NCBI GenBank assembly: GCA_035048815.1
Contig: JAUCBN010000016.1
Location: forward strand, 7,308,501 to 7,372,500
Length of the DNA: 64,000 nt
Source: Abelmoschus esculentus
Lineage: Eukaryota > Streptophyta > Magnoliopsida > Malvales > Malvaceae
Direction: 5' to 3'
Made by a program: the position numbers and the translations under genes. The notes below the pieces were generated by a model. It saw only the letters and a program-made list of their open reading frames with translations. It searched no databases and was not told where the DNA came from. Positions within the stretch are counted from its first letter, which is position 1; every line of letters starts with the position of its first letter. Below are positions 22,490 to 34,199 of this stretch, piece after piece.

Positions 22490-22526
22490 CACCCCCAAAC
22501 TCTAACCGAGCATTGTCTTCAATGCT
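22490..22526 (-). other. E2 second polypurine-like tract with hairpin
   Basis: ACACCCCCAAACT on the plus strand (polypurine on the minus strand) is followed by AGCATTG and CAATGCT around a TCTT loop (22509-22526). This is a second copy of the module at 21709-21745, about 0.8 kb further inside. Confidence 0.55.
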
Positions 22527-22781
22527 TATAACCACGACACACAGCAGGAAACAAGACAAGAAAATGAACCAGTAAAGAAATAAAAGCAACATAAAGGTAT
22601 AGAAATTAAATAGACTCCAAAGAATTGTTGGTAACGATCTGTTCTCGAGGCCTTACTGTTATGAACAACTTCACCTTGATCTTTGATTCTCTTCCTAAAA
22701 TAAACAACAAGAAAAGATTAAAATAAAATAAAAATATAAACTAAAACTATTCCTAAAGTGCAATAAGATAGGATAGAAAAA
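22527..22781 (-). other. E2 linker with site of a lost ORF3
   Basis: Compared with E3, positions about 22600-22668 match the 3' end of the E3 third ORF and about 22690-22780 match the DNA just before that ORF; the ORF itself is absent. I infer a deletion near 22668. Confidence 0.5.
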
Positions 22782-24000
22782 TTAATTCACAATAGGACTG
22801 CATGCAAGTGCATCTCCTAAAGTGATAGTCTCTATAGCCCTCAAATCATGTTGGCCAGAATAGTGCTTCAACCGTTGACCTTTCACTTTGAATTCATGCC
22901 CATCCCTTTGTGATTTGATTTTTACTGCACCATGTGGGTAGGCCTGTACAACTTCAAATGGTCCTGACCATCTGGACCTGAGTTTGCCTGGGAACAGTTT
23001 GAGCATGGAATTAAAAAGGAGGACTAGCTGCCCTGACAAGAATTGCCTTGGCAGTAGCTTACGGTCATGCCATCGTTTAGTCTTTTCCTTGTAGATCATG
23101 ACATTTTCATAGGTTGCTACTCTAAATTCTTCTATCTCATTAAGGTCTAGTAGTCTTTTCTGGCCAACTTTCTCATTCCATGTTTAAATTCTTTACTGCC
23201 CAATAGGCTTTGTGTTCAATTTTCACGGGCAAATGACATGCTTTTCCAAATACAAGCTTATATGAAGATGTTCCCAATGGGTTCTTATAGGCTGTCCTAT
23301 ATGCCCACAGGGCATCATCAAGACGATGAGACCAATCCTTTCGAGATGGGTTTACCACCTTTTCAAGGATTTGCTTTAATTCTCTGTTTGATGTCTCAGC
23401 TTGCCCATTTGTCTTTGGGTGGTAGGCTGTTGCAATTCTGTGTGTGATGCCTAATTTCTTCAGGTCCACGACAATGAGTCTATTGTCAAGGTGTTTACCT
23501 TCATCACTAATGATTTCTCTAGGGACTCCAAATCTGGTGAAGATATTTTTCTTGAGAAATTTCTGAACAGTCTTGGAATCATTATATGGTGTGACAATTG
23601 CTTCAACCCATTTTGATACATAATCTACCGCTACTAGTATGCAGAGATTTCTTTGAGATGATGGGAATGATCCCATGAAGTTTATGCCCCAAACATCAAA
23701 TAATTCTATTTCCAATATGGGTTGCAATGACATCTCATTACGTCTAGAGATATTGCCCGTTCGTTAGTATTGGTTATAGTTCTTTTAATAAAGTTGGGCA
23801 TCTTTGAAGAGTGTGGGCCAATAAAGGCCTGATTGAAGCACTTTTGTGGTTGTTTTTTTTTCTCCAAAATATCCTCCATAAGGTGAATCATGACAGTGTT
23901 GGAGCACTTCTTTTTTCTCATCCTCTAGAATACATCTTATAACCTGATCTACACATTGCTTGAACAAAAGAGGATCGTCCTAGAAATATTGTTTTGCATT
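22782..24000 (-). pseudogene. E2 integrase region of pol
   Basis: The zinc-binding N-terminus is near 23785-23967 (LQHCHDSPYGGYF, SGLYWPTLFKDA). The catalytic core is at 23173-23733: the first acidic residue sits in WGINFMG, where the usual aspartate is Asn; the second is in ISDEGKH; the glutamate is in TNGQAETSNRELKQIL. The C-terminal part (22782-23099) has SRWSGPFEVVQAYPHGAVKI and ends ETITLGDALACSP. A frameshift separates the core from the C-terminal part. The D-to-N change alone would block strand transfer. Confidence 0.88.
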
Positions 24001-24059
24001 ATGCTGAAACCTCTTTTTTTATTATGGTTAAGTTTATAAGGCAGAACACCACTAGCTAA

Positions 24060-25682
24060 GTAATTAACAAGATCATCATACCAAGGAGTTGCTGTGACTG
24101 TGGCAAGGTTTTCTATTCATGTTGCCAAAATATACTTAGTCACTGCCTCAGTGACACATTCATATACTACCGCAGTCTCTGTCTCGGCAGAATCTTCTGC
24201 TATTGCCGCGATATGCAGGATATGTTCATATGATAATGCATCTTGTATTTCTTCTAGTGGGTTGTTATTTTCTTCAGCCTCTAATCTAGAGAGATGATCG
24301 ACTACCTGATTTTCCATACCTCTTGTATCCTTGATTTCTACATCAAATTCTTACAGAAGAAGGATCCATCTAATCAATCTCGACTTGACATCCTTCTTTG
24401 AAAAGAGGTACTTGTCAAAGGCAAAGACTACTGCTAGTAATTCCTTCTCTGTTGTGGTGTAATTGATCTGGGCATCATTGAGGGTTTTACTAGTATAGTA
24501 GATGACATGGAATATGTTGTTCTTTCTCTGCCCAAGTGCTGCCCCGACAACATGATCACTTACATCACACATTAATTCAAAGGGCATGGCCCAATCTGGT
24601 GGGACTACAACTGATCCAGTAATCAACTTCTCTTTGAGGGCTTCGAATGCTTCAGTGCATTCCTTGTTATATTTGAATTTTCTGTCTTGTTCAAGTAAGT
24701 TACAAAGAGGTTTAAAGATCTTAGAAAAATTAGAAATAAACCTCCTATAAAAACCTGCATGACCCAAGAAGCTTCGGATTCCTTTCACATAAATTAGTGG
24801 AGGCAATTTCTTTATCATATCTATCTTGGCCTTATCAACTTCAATTCCCTGTGATGAAATTTTATGGCCCAATACTATGCCTTTATTCACCATAAAATGT
24901 CATTTTTCTCAATTGAGGACTAAATTAGATTCCTCACATCTTTGTAACACCTTTTCTAAATTGCCGAGGTAATGAGTGAAACTGTCTCCAAAGACAAAAA
25001 AATCGTCCATGAATATTTCTAGAAAGTCTTTTATCATGGAAAAATTGCCATCATGCATCTTTGAAAAGTTGCCGGGGCATTGCAGAGGCTAAACGACATT
25101 CTTCTAAATGCATATATCCCATACGGGCAGGTAAAGGTTATTTTTTTCCTGGTTTTCTGGGTCTATGGCAATCTAATTATAGCATGAATAACCTTTAAGA
25201 AAACAGTAAAAAGGTTTACCATCAAGTCTATCAAGCATTTCATTAATAAAGGGTAATGGAAAATGATCATTCTTTGTTGCCTTATTTAACTTGCGGTAAT
25301 CCATACAAACCCTCCAACCGGTCACAGTCATGGTTGGGATTAACACTTTATACTCGTTGGTTATTATAGTCATGCCACCTTTCTTGGGTACACATTGTAC
25401 TGGGCTTACCCATGCACTGTCAGAGATAGGTTAGACAATTCCTGCATTAAGCCATTTGATTATTTCCTTACATGCTACCTCCTTCATGGCGTGGTTAAGT
25501 CTCCTTTGGGATTTAACAGTGGGCTTATGATCTTCCTCTAAAAGGATTTTGTGCATGCAAACTGCTGGACTTATTCCCTTCAAGTCATCAATAGACCATC
25601 CAATTGCCTTCTTGTGCTGCCGCAGTATCTCTATCAAGCTTTGTTCATGTTCTGGCTGCAACTCAGAAGAAATAATTACAGA
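24060..25682 (-). pseudogene. E2 reverse transcriptase and RNase H region of pol
   Basis: From right to left: the RT start (HKKAIGWSIDDLKGISP, CMHKILLEEDHKP) at 25431-25680; RT fingers (VCMDYRKLNKATKNDHFPLPF) at 25173-25373; the catalytic MDDF near 24985-25000; RT connection (GIVLGHKISSQGIEVDKAKI) at 24750-24893; and RNase H (LMCDVSDHVVGAALGQR, NYTTTEKELLAVVFAFDKY). The RNase H domain lacks about 20 residues between FDKYL and KKDVKSRLIRWILLL. Stops near 24890 and 25170 and frameshifts break it. The linker at 24140-24220 holds the CTCGGCAG-type palindromes described below. The frame continues at 27039 behind a solo LTR. Confidence 0.87.
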
Positions 25683-27038
25683 TGATGCGTGTAATAAAAG
25701 CGCAATTAAGTACAAGTGTACACGTCAAGTAATATAATGATAAGTATTTATCGAATATTGTTCTCCATAGGGACTAATGTACTTAATATGCCTCATTCTG
25801 TTTCCTTGCTCCTAAAGTTAGTAAAATAAAAAACACAGGTAAAAAGATTTGTTGAATAACTAAAGAATAAAAGCTTAAGTAAAAGGTTGAGAATGAATAG
25901 AGAGAATGGGTAGGATCTAGTTGTGTCATATAGCAGATTTGATTGATCTGTTCTTGTTCAATACAATAGCACAACACTGTCTTGGCAACATTGCAGATAC
26001 TGCCTCGGCAGCGTTAGTATTTCCTGCCGTGGCAATCTCTTGCTTTTGGGTAGTTTAATCAAAGCTCAGAAAAGTGTCCTTATGTATCCCCGCTTATCTC
26101 TAAGTCGAAGTACTGTTGATGACCAATCCTTGATGATACCTCTCGGCGTGAATCAATGATAATCAACAACCAATCCCACACTTCTTTTAGACACTGAAAC
26201 TCTTAACCTATCTTTAGGCCGAGTTAGTGTCTACAACACCATACTTATCCTTTTTGTCAATCTAACTCTCTCGATATTAGATAAATGAATTACTTACAAA
26301 CTTCTCTCTCGAGTTTGAATGCAAGAACAAAGACTGACAATAGGATAAGCAAACTTTGATATTCATATTATATTGAAACGAAGAAACAAAATATAATCTT
26401 CTCATACTAATATTCTACAACCTTCATCTAACCCTAAGAAAGCTTAGAACATATTGTAAATGAATAACACAATTCTTAGGGTAAAGCTTTCTCTCTAATT
26501 CGTCTCTCTCTTATACATTGGATGGCTCATGTATTTATAGTCTTGACCTAGGATAACTTTTTCTAAGTAGAATATAACTTGGAGTAGGGAACACGTAATA
26601 AAAATATAATATTTCCAAGTTTAATTCTATCTAGAAGACTATTCCCGCGTGGCCTTTGACTTGGTCTTTTCACGTTCTAATCTGCTCCAATCCAAACGCT
26701 TTAAGTCCATAAATTCTCAGTTCATTTTTCTCTTTCAATCACCCAGCATCAGTACTGGAACTTTTGCTACCGCGGTATTGCTTCTGCCTTCGACACTGCT
26801 ACTGTCTCGGCAATGGTTCTGCCTTCGGCACTGCGGCTGTCTCGACAGGTATTTCCTGCAATTACACAAAAACATTTCATGAAGACTTCTTTTCTCAAAA
26901 ATATCATCTTTATATGATGTGGAAGCAAAATGTCAGTTATTGAACAATAAGTTTATGTATCAGCTCGAATTAGTGGGTAATGATTATGTATTGTTTAGGA
27001 AAAAAATAGTAAATAATAGCCTTTTTAGGCACTCATCA
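25683..27038 (-). mobile_element. Solo LTR inserted in E2 pol
   Basis: It starts TGATGCGTG and ends CACTCATCA, 1356 bp, of the same family as the E2 and E3 LTRs. It has no primer site or polypurine tract at its edges; both sides are E2 coding DNA (RT start on the left, the residues just before it on the right). Flanking 5-mers ACAGA (25678-25682) and ACGAA (27039-27043) are an imperfect duplication. Such structures arise when the two LTRs of an inserted element recombine. Confidence 0.85.
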
Positions 27039-27933
27039 ACGAATATTGTGTGGTTTGTTCCCAAATAAGTATATTTTAATTTGTCAGGTAGGGGTTTTAA
27101 TTCCATAAGTAATGGTTCCTTACAGATTTTTCATCCTTACCTGGGTAATCTAAGGGTTCGAAGTACTTACCTAGAAGGTGTGCTGTCCAGTTACCTTCCT
27201 CGATCTCTGGTGTTTTAACACTTTTGCTGCCGAGGCAGTGGTTGCTAAGACAGGGTATTGCGCTGTCTACATCTTTATTGTAAGTCATCTGACATTCTTC
27301 TGGATCATCGTGTCTTTTCAGAATTTGGAAAACATTGAGTTTGACTTGCTGATCGTTAATCCTAATTTTCAATTCTCCTTTTTCCACATCTATGAGAGTA
27401 TGTCCAGTGGCTAGAAAAGGTCTCCCCAATATGATCGATGCATTTTCATCTGCTTCACAATCAAAATAGAATGTCAACTGGAAAAATAAATTTATCCACC
27501 CTTACTAGTATGTTCTCGATTTTTCCTTCAGGTTGCACATATGATCTATCTACTAATTGGAGCATCACTTTTATTCGTTTTACCCTTCCTATTCCAAGCT
27601 TTTGAAAGATGGATTCCGGCATCAAATTTAAGCTTGCTCCAAGTTCACATAGGACCTTTCCTTCATAATAGTTTCCTATCGCACATGGTATAGTAAAACA
27701 TCCAGGATCTTTCAATTTGGGGGCATCCGATTATGAAGCATTTCTATACATCCTTTGGTTGCGGAAACTGTTTCAAACTCACCAAGACTTCTTCTTTTGG
27801 ACACAATATCTTTTAAGAATTTAACATAATTTAGTATATGTTCTATTGCCTCAACCAATGGCAAATTAATGTGGACTTGCTTCAAGATGTCTAAGAACTT
27901 TTTAAACTGATAGTCTTGCTTCTGTTTTTTCAA
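27039..27933 (-). pseudogene. E2 protease region
   Basis: The retroviral-type aspartic protease of the Athila polyprotein. Residues CFTIPCAIGNYYEGKVLCELGASLNLMP place the active site at CELGAS where DLGAS is usual, so the catalytic aspartate is changed to glutamate. YVQPEGKIENILVRVDKFIFPVD and ASIILGRPFLATGHTLIDVE follow after a frameshift near 27465. At the left edge LPDKLKYTYLG leads toward RT. A CTGCCGAGGCAG palindrome lies in the linker at 27227-27238. Confidence 0.85.
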
Positions 27934-28034
27934 CCTCTTTGGGAAAGGTGGTGGGTGTCACATCTCCTCTAGTGTCTCATTAGTCTGGAATTTAATACCT
28001 GGTACCACTGGTTTTCCTTCTATCTCGGCCGTTT

Positions 28035-28992
28035 TCATGGAATTTTCGATTTCTCTATCGAGGCAGTGTATTTTTTTGGGATTGCTATGGTACAATCATT
28101 TAGTTCAGCATCTAAGTCCTCTTTATCTGATTCTTCTTTTTCCACTAGTGGGATTTTGTCTACTGGACTGCCTAGTATCTCCTTAAGTTGTAGGCTACTC
28201 CTAGTAGTGATTGCCTTACATTGCTCATGGCCCATTCCCTTTTCAACTTCAGTATTGATGGGTAATCCTCCTTGTGGTCTAGTGTTTAGATTTTGAGCAA
28301 ACTGCCCAACTTGAGTTTCCAGTGATTCAATGGCTGCCTCTTGATTCTGCAACCTCATCTCAGTTCTATTTATGAGTACATCAGTTCTCTTAATGAAGTT
28401 ACTATTCTCTGTCATGTATGATTCTGTTTTCATCATAAAGGCCTTAAGAGAATTTTCCAATGTACTTAAGGTGAACTAGTTGGATTCAGGGTATTGTTAG
28501 GATTACTCCATGAGAAATTTGGATGCTTTTTCCACGCTGGATTATATTTATTGGACATCATATTGCTCCGGTTGTAGTTTCCCACATAAAGACTAGATTC
28601 CTGATTCTGTATGCATTCAGAAGAGCTATGGTTACCTCCACATAAATTACAGAAAGAATCTATTTCCTTAATCTCAAGGGTATTATTTTGCATTTACATA
28701 TTCTGAACTATCTTAGTAAGAGAAGCCAATTATGTTGCAGCTGAATTGGATGTTCCCAACTCATTCACTGTAGCTTGGTGTCTTATTCCTCCCCGCCTAG
28801 ATGTAGGGAATTGAAAGTCATTCTCTGCGAGTTTGTTCAAAATTTCTATAGCTTCCTCCGGTTGTTTGTCAAGGAGTGTCCCATTGGCAGAGGCGTCTAA
28901 CATCATCCATGTTGGGGCATTGATTGCATTGTAAAACATTGTCACTTGTGTCCACAATGTAAATCCATGCAAAGGACACTTGTGTAGTAACT
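28035..28992 (-). pseudogene. E2 gag, middle and C-terminal part
   Basis: Athila gag features in several frames: HGFTLWTQVTMFYNAINAPT, DASANGTLLDKQPEEAIEIL (28730-29000); a zinc-knuckle-like CNLCGGNHSSSEC (28600-28660); KKHPNFSWSNPNNTLN; and the coiled region ESLETQVGQFAQNLNTRPQG (28250-28460). The gene is cut at 28992 by the insertion of E3 and continues at 40638. Confidence 0.87.
28988..28992. other. Target-site duplication of E3, left copy
   Basis: TAACT here and TAGCT at 40633-40637 flank E3 and differ by one base. Removing E3 plus one copy rejoins E2 gag in a continuous alignment. Confidence 0.75.
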
Positions 28993-30337
28993 TGATGCGT
29001 GCTAAATATGCGTAATTTAGTGCAAGTGAACACGTCGCCAAATAATAAAGTGATGAGTAAATTGTGTATCGTCTCCACAGGGATTGGTCTACTTAATATG
29101 CTTCCTTTAATCTTCTTGCTCTGTGAAGAAATAAAATAAAAACACAAGTGATTGGGTTGAGATTAACTAAATAAAGAAAACTAAATAATAAGAAAAAATA
29201 GATAGATAAAGTAGCCAGGATCCAATTGTATTTTAGAGTGGATTCGATTGACTTGTTTCTTCTGCTCAATGCAATCACACAACACTGCCTCGGTAGTACT
29301 ATAGATTATTGCCTCGATAGCGATGATGCTCATTCGCCGCGACAATCTCTTACTCTTGGGAAGATTTTATCAAAGTTCGGCAAAGTGTCCTTTAGTGCAT
29401 CCGCTTATCTCTAAGTCGAAGTACTGTTGATGATCAGTTCTTGATGATACCTCTCGGTGTGAATCAATTATAATCACCAACCAATCTCACACTTCTCTTA
29501 GCCACTGAAACTCTTAATCTATCTCTAGGCTGAGTTAGTGTTTCCTGATTGAAACACCGTACTTATTCCTTTCATGAATCTAACTTTCTCGATATTAGAT
29601 AAATGGATTACTCACAAACTTCTCTCTCGAGCTTGAATGCAAGAACAACGAATGATAAAGAATAAGCAAACTCCGATATTTTATTACATTGGAAATAAGA
29701 AACAAAGTTCAACTTCCTCACACTAATACTTTACAACCTTCACCTAAGCCTAAAAAAACTTAGAACATAATGTAAAAGAAAGAAAAACTAAAAGATGAAG
29801 TCGGCTAAGCTCTCTATATTTCGAATTGTGTAATTGTCTAATGGTTACCCTTCTCCTTGGACAAATATGTCTTATATTGGCTTAACCTAGGTCAAACCTT
29901 TCCTAAGTAGAATACAACTTGGAGTAGGAAACAAGTCATGTACTTAAAAAAAATATTTCCAAGTTTATTCCAATTAGGAGGCTTTCCCGCGTGGACTTAT
30001 CTTGGGCTTTCCTCGTGCAATCCAGCTCCGATCCTTGGGCTTCTTTTCCCGCAACGTTCTCCTCATTTTTCTCCTCAGCTTGCCTACCACATAGCTATTT
30101 GTCCTCTGCTGCCTCGACATCAGGTCCTGCTTTGGCCTCAGTTGCTTTCGCGGTAATACTTCTTCCTGCACAGATACAAAAATGCAGTAAAGCTTGCCTT
30201 TCCTGTAAATATTATCTTTAACAACAAAATCCCTCACTAGTTCACCTTAAGTATATGCATTGGTTCAAGTAAGTGTAGAATTGGTAATTATAGCCCATGA
30301 AAAGTGTAAAAAGTGATAGTGAGTTGAGAACTTATCA
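28993..30337 (-). mobile_element. E3 3' LTR
   Basis: TGATGCGTGCTAAATATG at the left edge is identical to the start of the 5' LTR; the right edge is CTTATCA followed by the polypurine tract. Confidence 0.9.
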
Positions 30338-30375
30338 CACCCCCAAACTCGAACTATTGCTTGTCCTCAAGCAAT
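30338..30375 (-). other. E3 polypurine tract 1 with hairpin
   Basis: CACCCCCAAACTC touches the LTR; ATTGCTTG/CAAGCAAT at 30356-30375 repeat the hairpin found at the same place in E2. Confidence 0.7.
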
Positions 30376-30629
30376 GAAAACCATCAATTTATCAAATATT
30401 ATTCTTTCTTGGTTTTATGTTTTCATCTATTCTCCCCACCATAACTATGTTTATTCTTTAAACTTAACATTTCGATTTCCCAAGGGTTTTCCTAGAGAAC
30501 AAGCTATAAGATTTTGTGAGTGTGTGCGTTTTTGTGGACAAGTTTGATTAAAGGCCTTCTTAGACAAACTCTAAGTTCAAGACAAATAGATTAAGATTTA
30601 GTGTATTCTTCTTTTCAAAAAAACCAATT

Positions 30630-30781
30630 CTTGAGCCATTTTTGGACACCTCAAGGATTGTGTTTTTCTCATCATTATTTCTTTATTTCTTTTTCTATTC
30701 TTTTAAGCATACTAGATCCAATTTCGGGCACCTCTAGCATGAAAAAGAATAATTCCTAGAGTCGGAGATGGGCACCTCTAG
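30630..30781 (-). repeat. E3 hairpin array, three units
   Basis: Units at 30630-30655 (CTTGAG/CTCAAG), 30712-30737 (CTAGAT/CTCTAG, one mismatch) and 30756-30781 (CTAGAG/CTCTAG), each with a 14-nt loop that ends in CAC. Order and stem types match the E2 array. Confidence 0.7.
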
Positions 30782-31120
30782 TCATCTTTCAAAATTTAAG
30801 TCTTTATCACCTAAATTTATTAAAAGAATTCCTATAGCCAAACAAGTCCCAAAAGTGTTTTAGGATCAACCTTATAGCAAGCTTCTAAGTTTTTTCCTTA
30901 AGTATCCTAGAATTAAGCCTTTAAAACAGAACCTAACCATGGTAAAAAGAAAGATTTCTATTGCCTTAAAAGAATAAACTAAGACAATACTGATGATGGG
31001 AAGTGAAAAAGTATGAACAACAGATTCAAGTAAAGTGGTTGACATAAAAATTTTAAGAAAAATCACTTAAATACTCCCTTTTCATGGCAAGGTCGCGATA
31101 GTGGATTGCCTCGGTAGTGG

Positions 31121-31162
31121 CTCTACACCCCCAAACTCGAACCAAGTATTATCCTTAATGCT
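31121..31162 (-). other. E3 second polypurine-like tract with hairpin
   Basis: CTACACCCCCAAACTCGAACC then AGTATT/AATGCT (31145-31162, one G-U pair): the inner copy of the polypurine-hairpin module. Confidence 0.5.
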
Positions 31163-31233
31163 TATAATAGGGGCAAACAGTAGGAAACAAAATATAAGAA
31201 ACAAGTAAGGATAGAAAAAAAAGCATATAAAAA

Positions 31234-32747
31234 TTATAAGGACTCCGAAGAGCTGCTATTGACAATTAATTTTCTAGGTCTTTCTGTTAGTTGCTGCATC
31301 CTTGGTGATGGCGATGGCTGAGTCTTTGCTTGTCTTGGTGGCTGGACTCTTGTTGATGGTATCCGTTGCATGGGAGCGTCCACCTCTTCTCCCTCTTCTT
31401 CTTCGGTATCTTTTTCGGTTACCATCACATTCATCCCACCTTCATTTGTTGCGTCTGCCCAGGCATGTTGGATGTTCGGCTCGACAACGTCTGAACTTTG
31501 ATGTACATAGGCATCTATCTCCTTTGATAGACTGCCCATGATGATGGAGGATCTTGGGGGAGTGCTGAAGACTGCCCTCCTTTTAGATGGTCTTCTGCTG
31601 GAAGATGATACCGCGATAGAATATGCTGCCCTAGATGGGCCAGCACCATGAAATTGTTGTTGAGGGCTTGTGGGGAAGAATGGCTTCGGTCCTTTTGGAG
31701 ATGAAGTCGTCTCGGTGTAGGATGCAACTGTTATGAACATGTTGGTGGGGAACTCTGGAAACTGCACCCCTTAGTTGGGAAAGTTATTGAGCATCATTTG
31801 GGCAAGTGTGTTGTTGAAGTCTCTTTGATACTCCATGTATCTCTATTGCCATTCTTTGTAATATCTCCTGGTACGGGTCTGCTGAGACAGTGGTGTGGGC
31901 AAAGTTAGGCATCTTTGCCGTGTATTGGGCCCCGACAACAGTGTTAGAAGTGAATTGCTAAGGAGTTGCCTAGACTGGTTCTGCCTGTGTGATCTGCATG
32001 ATTTTGTGGTAGAATTCTCTTATCCACCCTCTCTTATATGATGTGAATTCATCTGTTTCGGCCGTAGGTACACCTGTAACATTACAAATACCAGTAATTA
32101 AACAAGGGAAATATAGTGGTCCTCTATGCTTCTTACCACATTCGTAAATTTCTTGTAAAGTAATTTCTCCAACATTGATTATTCGTTTGTTGATGATTGA
32201 TTGGATGAGTACCAATCTCCTCCGTTCCACCATATTATTATGGGAGGTTGGGATAAAATGTCTCTTGACAAAGGTTTTCCAAAGATTGACCTTGGGTTTC
32301 AGACTTTGACTTGCTACTGATCCTCTATAGGCACCGATTTCCCAAGGGGTATTGTCGTAGCAAAGGTCGTCTTTAATCAACTCATAATCTTCAGCGGTGA
32401 CATCCTCCATGAATTCAACATGGACATCATGTATAGGTATGAGGCCGTAGAATTGGTTGATTGTCTCGGCATCAAGCTTGACAGGCCTGCCTCGACAATG
32501 GAAAAAAAGAGAGTCCTTTCTTGGCCTGTGCACATAAAATTCTCGCACGATGGTGGCATTGGCCTGGGTTGGTTGCAGAAGATATCCTAGTCTTGATATT
32601 TTATCTTGTCGAACAAGTAGTGCTCGATGCCAAAACTTTCTTCATTAAAATGTTGGAACCTTTGTTCCTCTCATAGCTGCCGAGCAATTAAAGACATGTT
32701 GAAATGGTCTTCAACAATGGCGCAAAACGTTTGTAGGTGGCCATGAG
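31234..32747 (-). pseudogene. E3 ORF3, 'putative plant transposon protein' type
   Basis: An extra ORF between the pol remnant and the 3' LTR. The N-terminal domain (31970-32747) resembles the protein family annotated in plants as putative plant transposon protein (Pfam Transposase_32): REFYVHRPRKDSLFFHCRG, VKLDAETINQFYGL, RGPLYFPCLITGICNVTGVP. The C-terminal part (31234-31767) is low-complexity, with Ser/Pro/Arg stretches and an acidic run TEEEEGEEVDAP. Stops near 32675, 32596 and 31968 and a frameshift break it. Its role is unknown; an envelope-like position does not prove an envelope function, and I see no signal peptide or membrane segment. Confidence 0.7.
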
Positions 32748-33225
32748 TAAGTATTTTGAGAATTGAGGTTCTTGAAGAAGTTCTGAAAATTGCAAGAAGG
32801 CTTGTGAGTAGGCAGAGATTATTGTGAGAGCAAGATTAGCAAATATTCTAAAGAAAAAAAGAATGCAAGAGTGAATAGTTCAGGAGGGAGTGATTGCTTA
32901 TATAGGCGTCGACCTTGTGGTCGTTTAAACCACTAGCCGTTTTGTAGCCGTTTAGCTTTTACTATTGTTTGCATTTACTGTCACGGCGGGAATCTCTGCA
33001 GACTAACCGTTATACTGTTCTACCCGTTGGGACTGCTGCGGCTCTGACACTATTTTTCTACCTTGGTAGAATTCCTGCTGTGAATTATTTCTCCTTTATT
33101 CTTCCTTATTGTCCTAAAACAAATTAAACAAAAACAAGAAAAAAATAATTAAAGCAAAACTAATTATAGAGAGTAAATGTAAACTAAACTAATCCTAATA
33201 TAATGGTGAAAAGAAAGGTAAGAGA
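32748..33225 (-). other. E3 noncoding linker upstream of ORF3
   Basis: Noncoding DNA between the pol remnant and ORF3 on the minus strand. It contains a TATATAAGC-type box near 32900-32912 on the minus strand that could promote a subgenomic ORF3 transcript; this is a guess. Confidence 0.35.
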
Positions 33226-33480
33226 TTATTTCACTGGTGGAGTGCATTCAAATGCATCTCCCAAGGTGATTATCTCTTGTTGGCCAAAGTGATTCTTTAA
33301 GTGTTGGCCATTGGCTTCATGTTCATCCCTTTTTGTCCTGATCTTCACTGCACCCTGTATGTCTAGACAGTGTGTTGTCATGTTGGTTTCCTCCATATCT
33401 GCCTTTTTCTGCCAAAAATTTTGCCATAAAAAATATCCATTTTTCTGCCGAGCATACTGCCAAGGTAGTGGCTGTTGAAA
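33226..33480 (-). pseudogene. E3 remnant of the integrase C-terminus
   Basis: QGAVKIRTKRDEHE, QEIITLGDAFECTPP align with the last ~45 residues of the E2 integrase (GAVKIKSQRDGHE, ETITLGDALACSP). It follows the protease directly, so RT, RNase H and the integrase core have been deleted. Confidence 0.8.
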
Positions 33481-33488
33481 CATGATAT

Positions 33489-34070
33489 CTATGTGCCTGC
33501 ATCTGTGGTGTGAAGGACTTTGCACTTTTCTGCATTATCATACCTTTTCAAATTGTGGAAGGCATTGAGTTTGACTTGTTGGTCATTGACCCTCATTGTC
33601 AACTCTCCTTTTTCCACATCAATTAGTGTTTGTCCAGTCGCAAGGAAAGGTCTCCCAAGGATGATTGGTGCATTATCATCTGCTTCACAATCAAGGATAA
33701 GAAAGTCAGCAGGAAAAATAAATTTATCCACTCTTACCAGTATGTTCTCGATTTTTCCTTCGGGTTGCACGTATGCTTGATCCGTAAGCTAGAGCATCAC
33801 AGTTGTGAGTTTTGCCCTTCCTATTCCAAGCTTTTGAAAGACAGATTTGGGCATTAGATTGATGCTTGCTCCAAGGTCGTATAGGGCCTTACCTTCGTAG
33901 TGGTTACCTATTACACAAGGTATGGTAAAGCATCCAGGATCCTTCAATTCTAGTGTCATGCGATTGTGTAACATTGCCATACATCCTTCGATAGCATCCA
34001 CTATTTCGAACTCACCTAGTCTTTTTCTCTTAGACACAATGTCTTTCAAGAATTTAGCATACTTAGGCAT
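33489..34070 (-). pseudogene. E3 protease region
   Basis: The Athila-type protease with KALYDLGASINLMPKSVFQ (active-site DLGAS intact), YVQPEGKIENILV-type motifs and APIILGRPFLATGQTLIDVE. A stop near 33790 splits it. It ends in LKRYDNAEKCKVL, after which the deletion junction to the integrase remnant lies at about 33420-33490. Confidence 0.85.
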
Positions 34071-34199
34071 TTGTTCAATTGCCTCTACAAATGGTAAGTT
34101 GATGTGGACTTGCTTTAAAATATCAAGAAATTTCTTGAATCAATGGTCCTGTTTTTGCTTTTTTAACCTTTGTGGGAAGGGTGGTGGTGGTCTCATCTC

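Noticed and set aside
31302..31541. Plus-strand frame of 79 codons rich in Leu/Arg/His
   Set aside because: It is the opposite-strand shadow of the Ser/Pro/Arg-rich E3 ORF3 tail.
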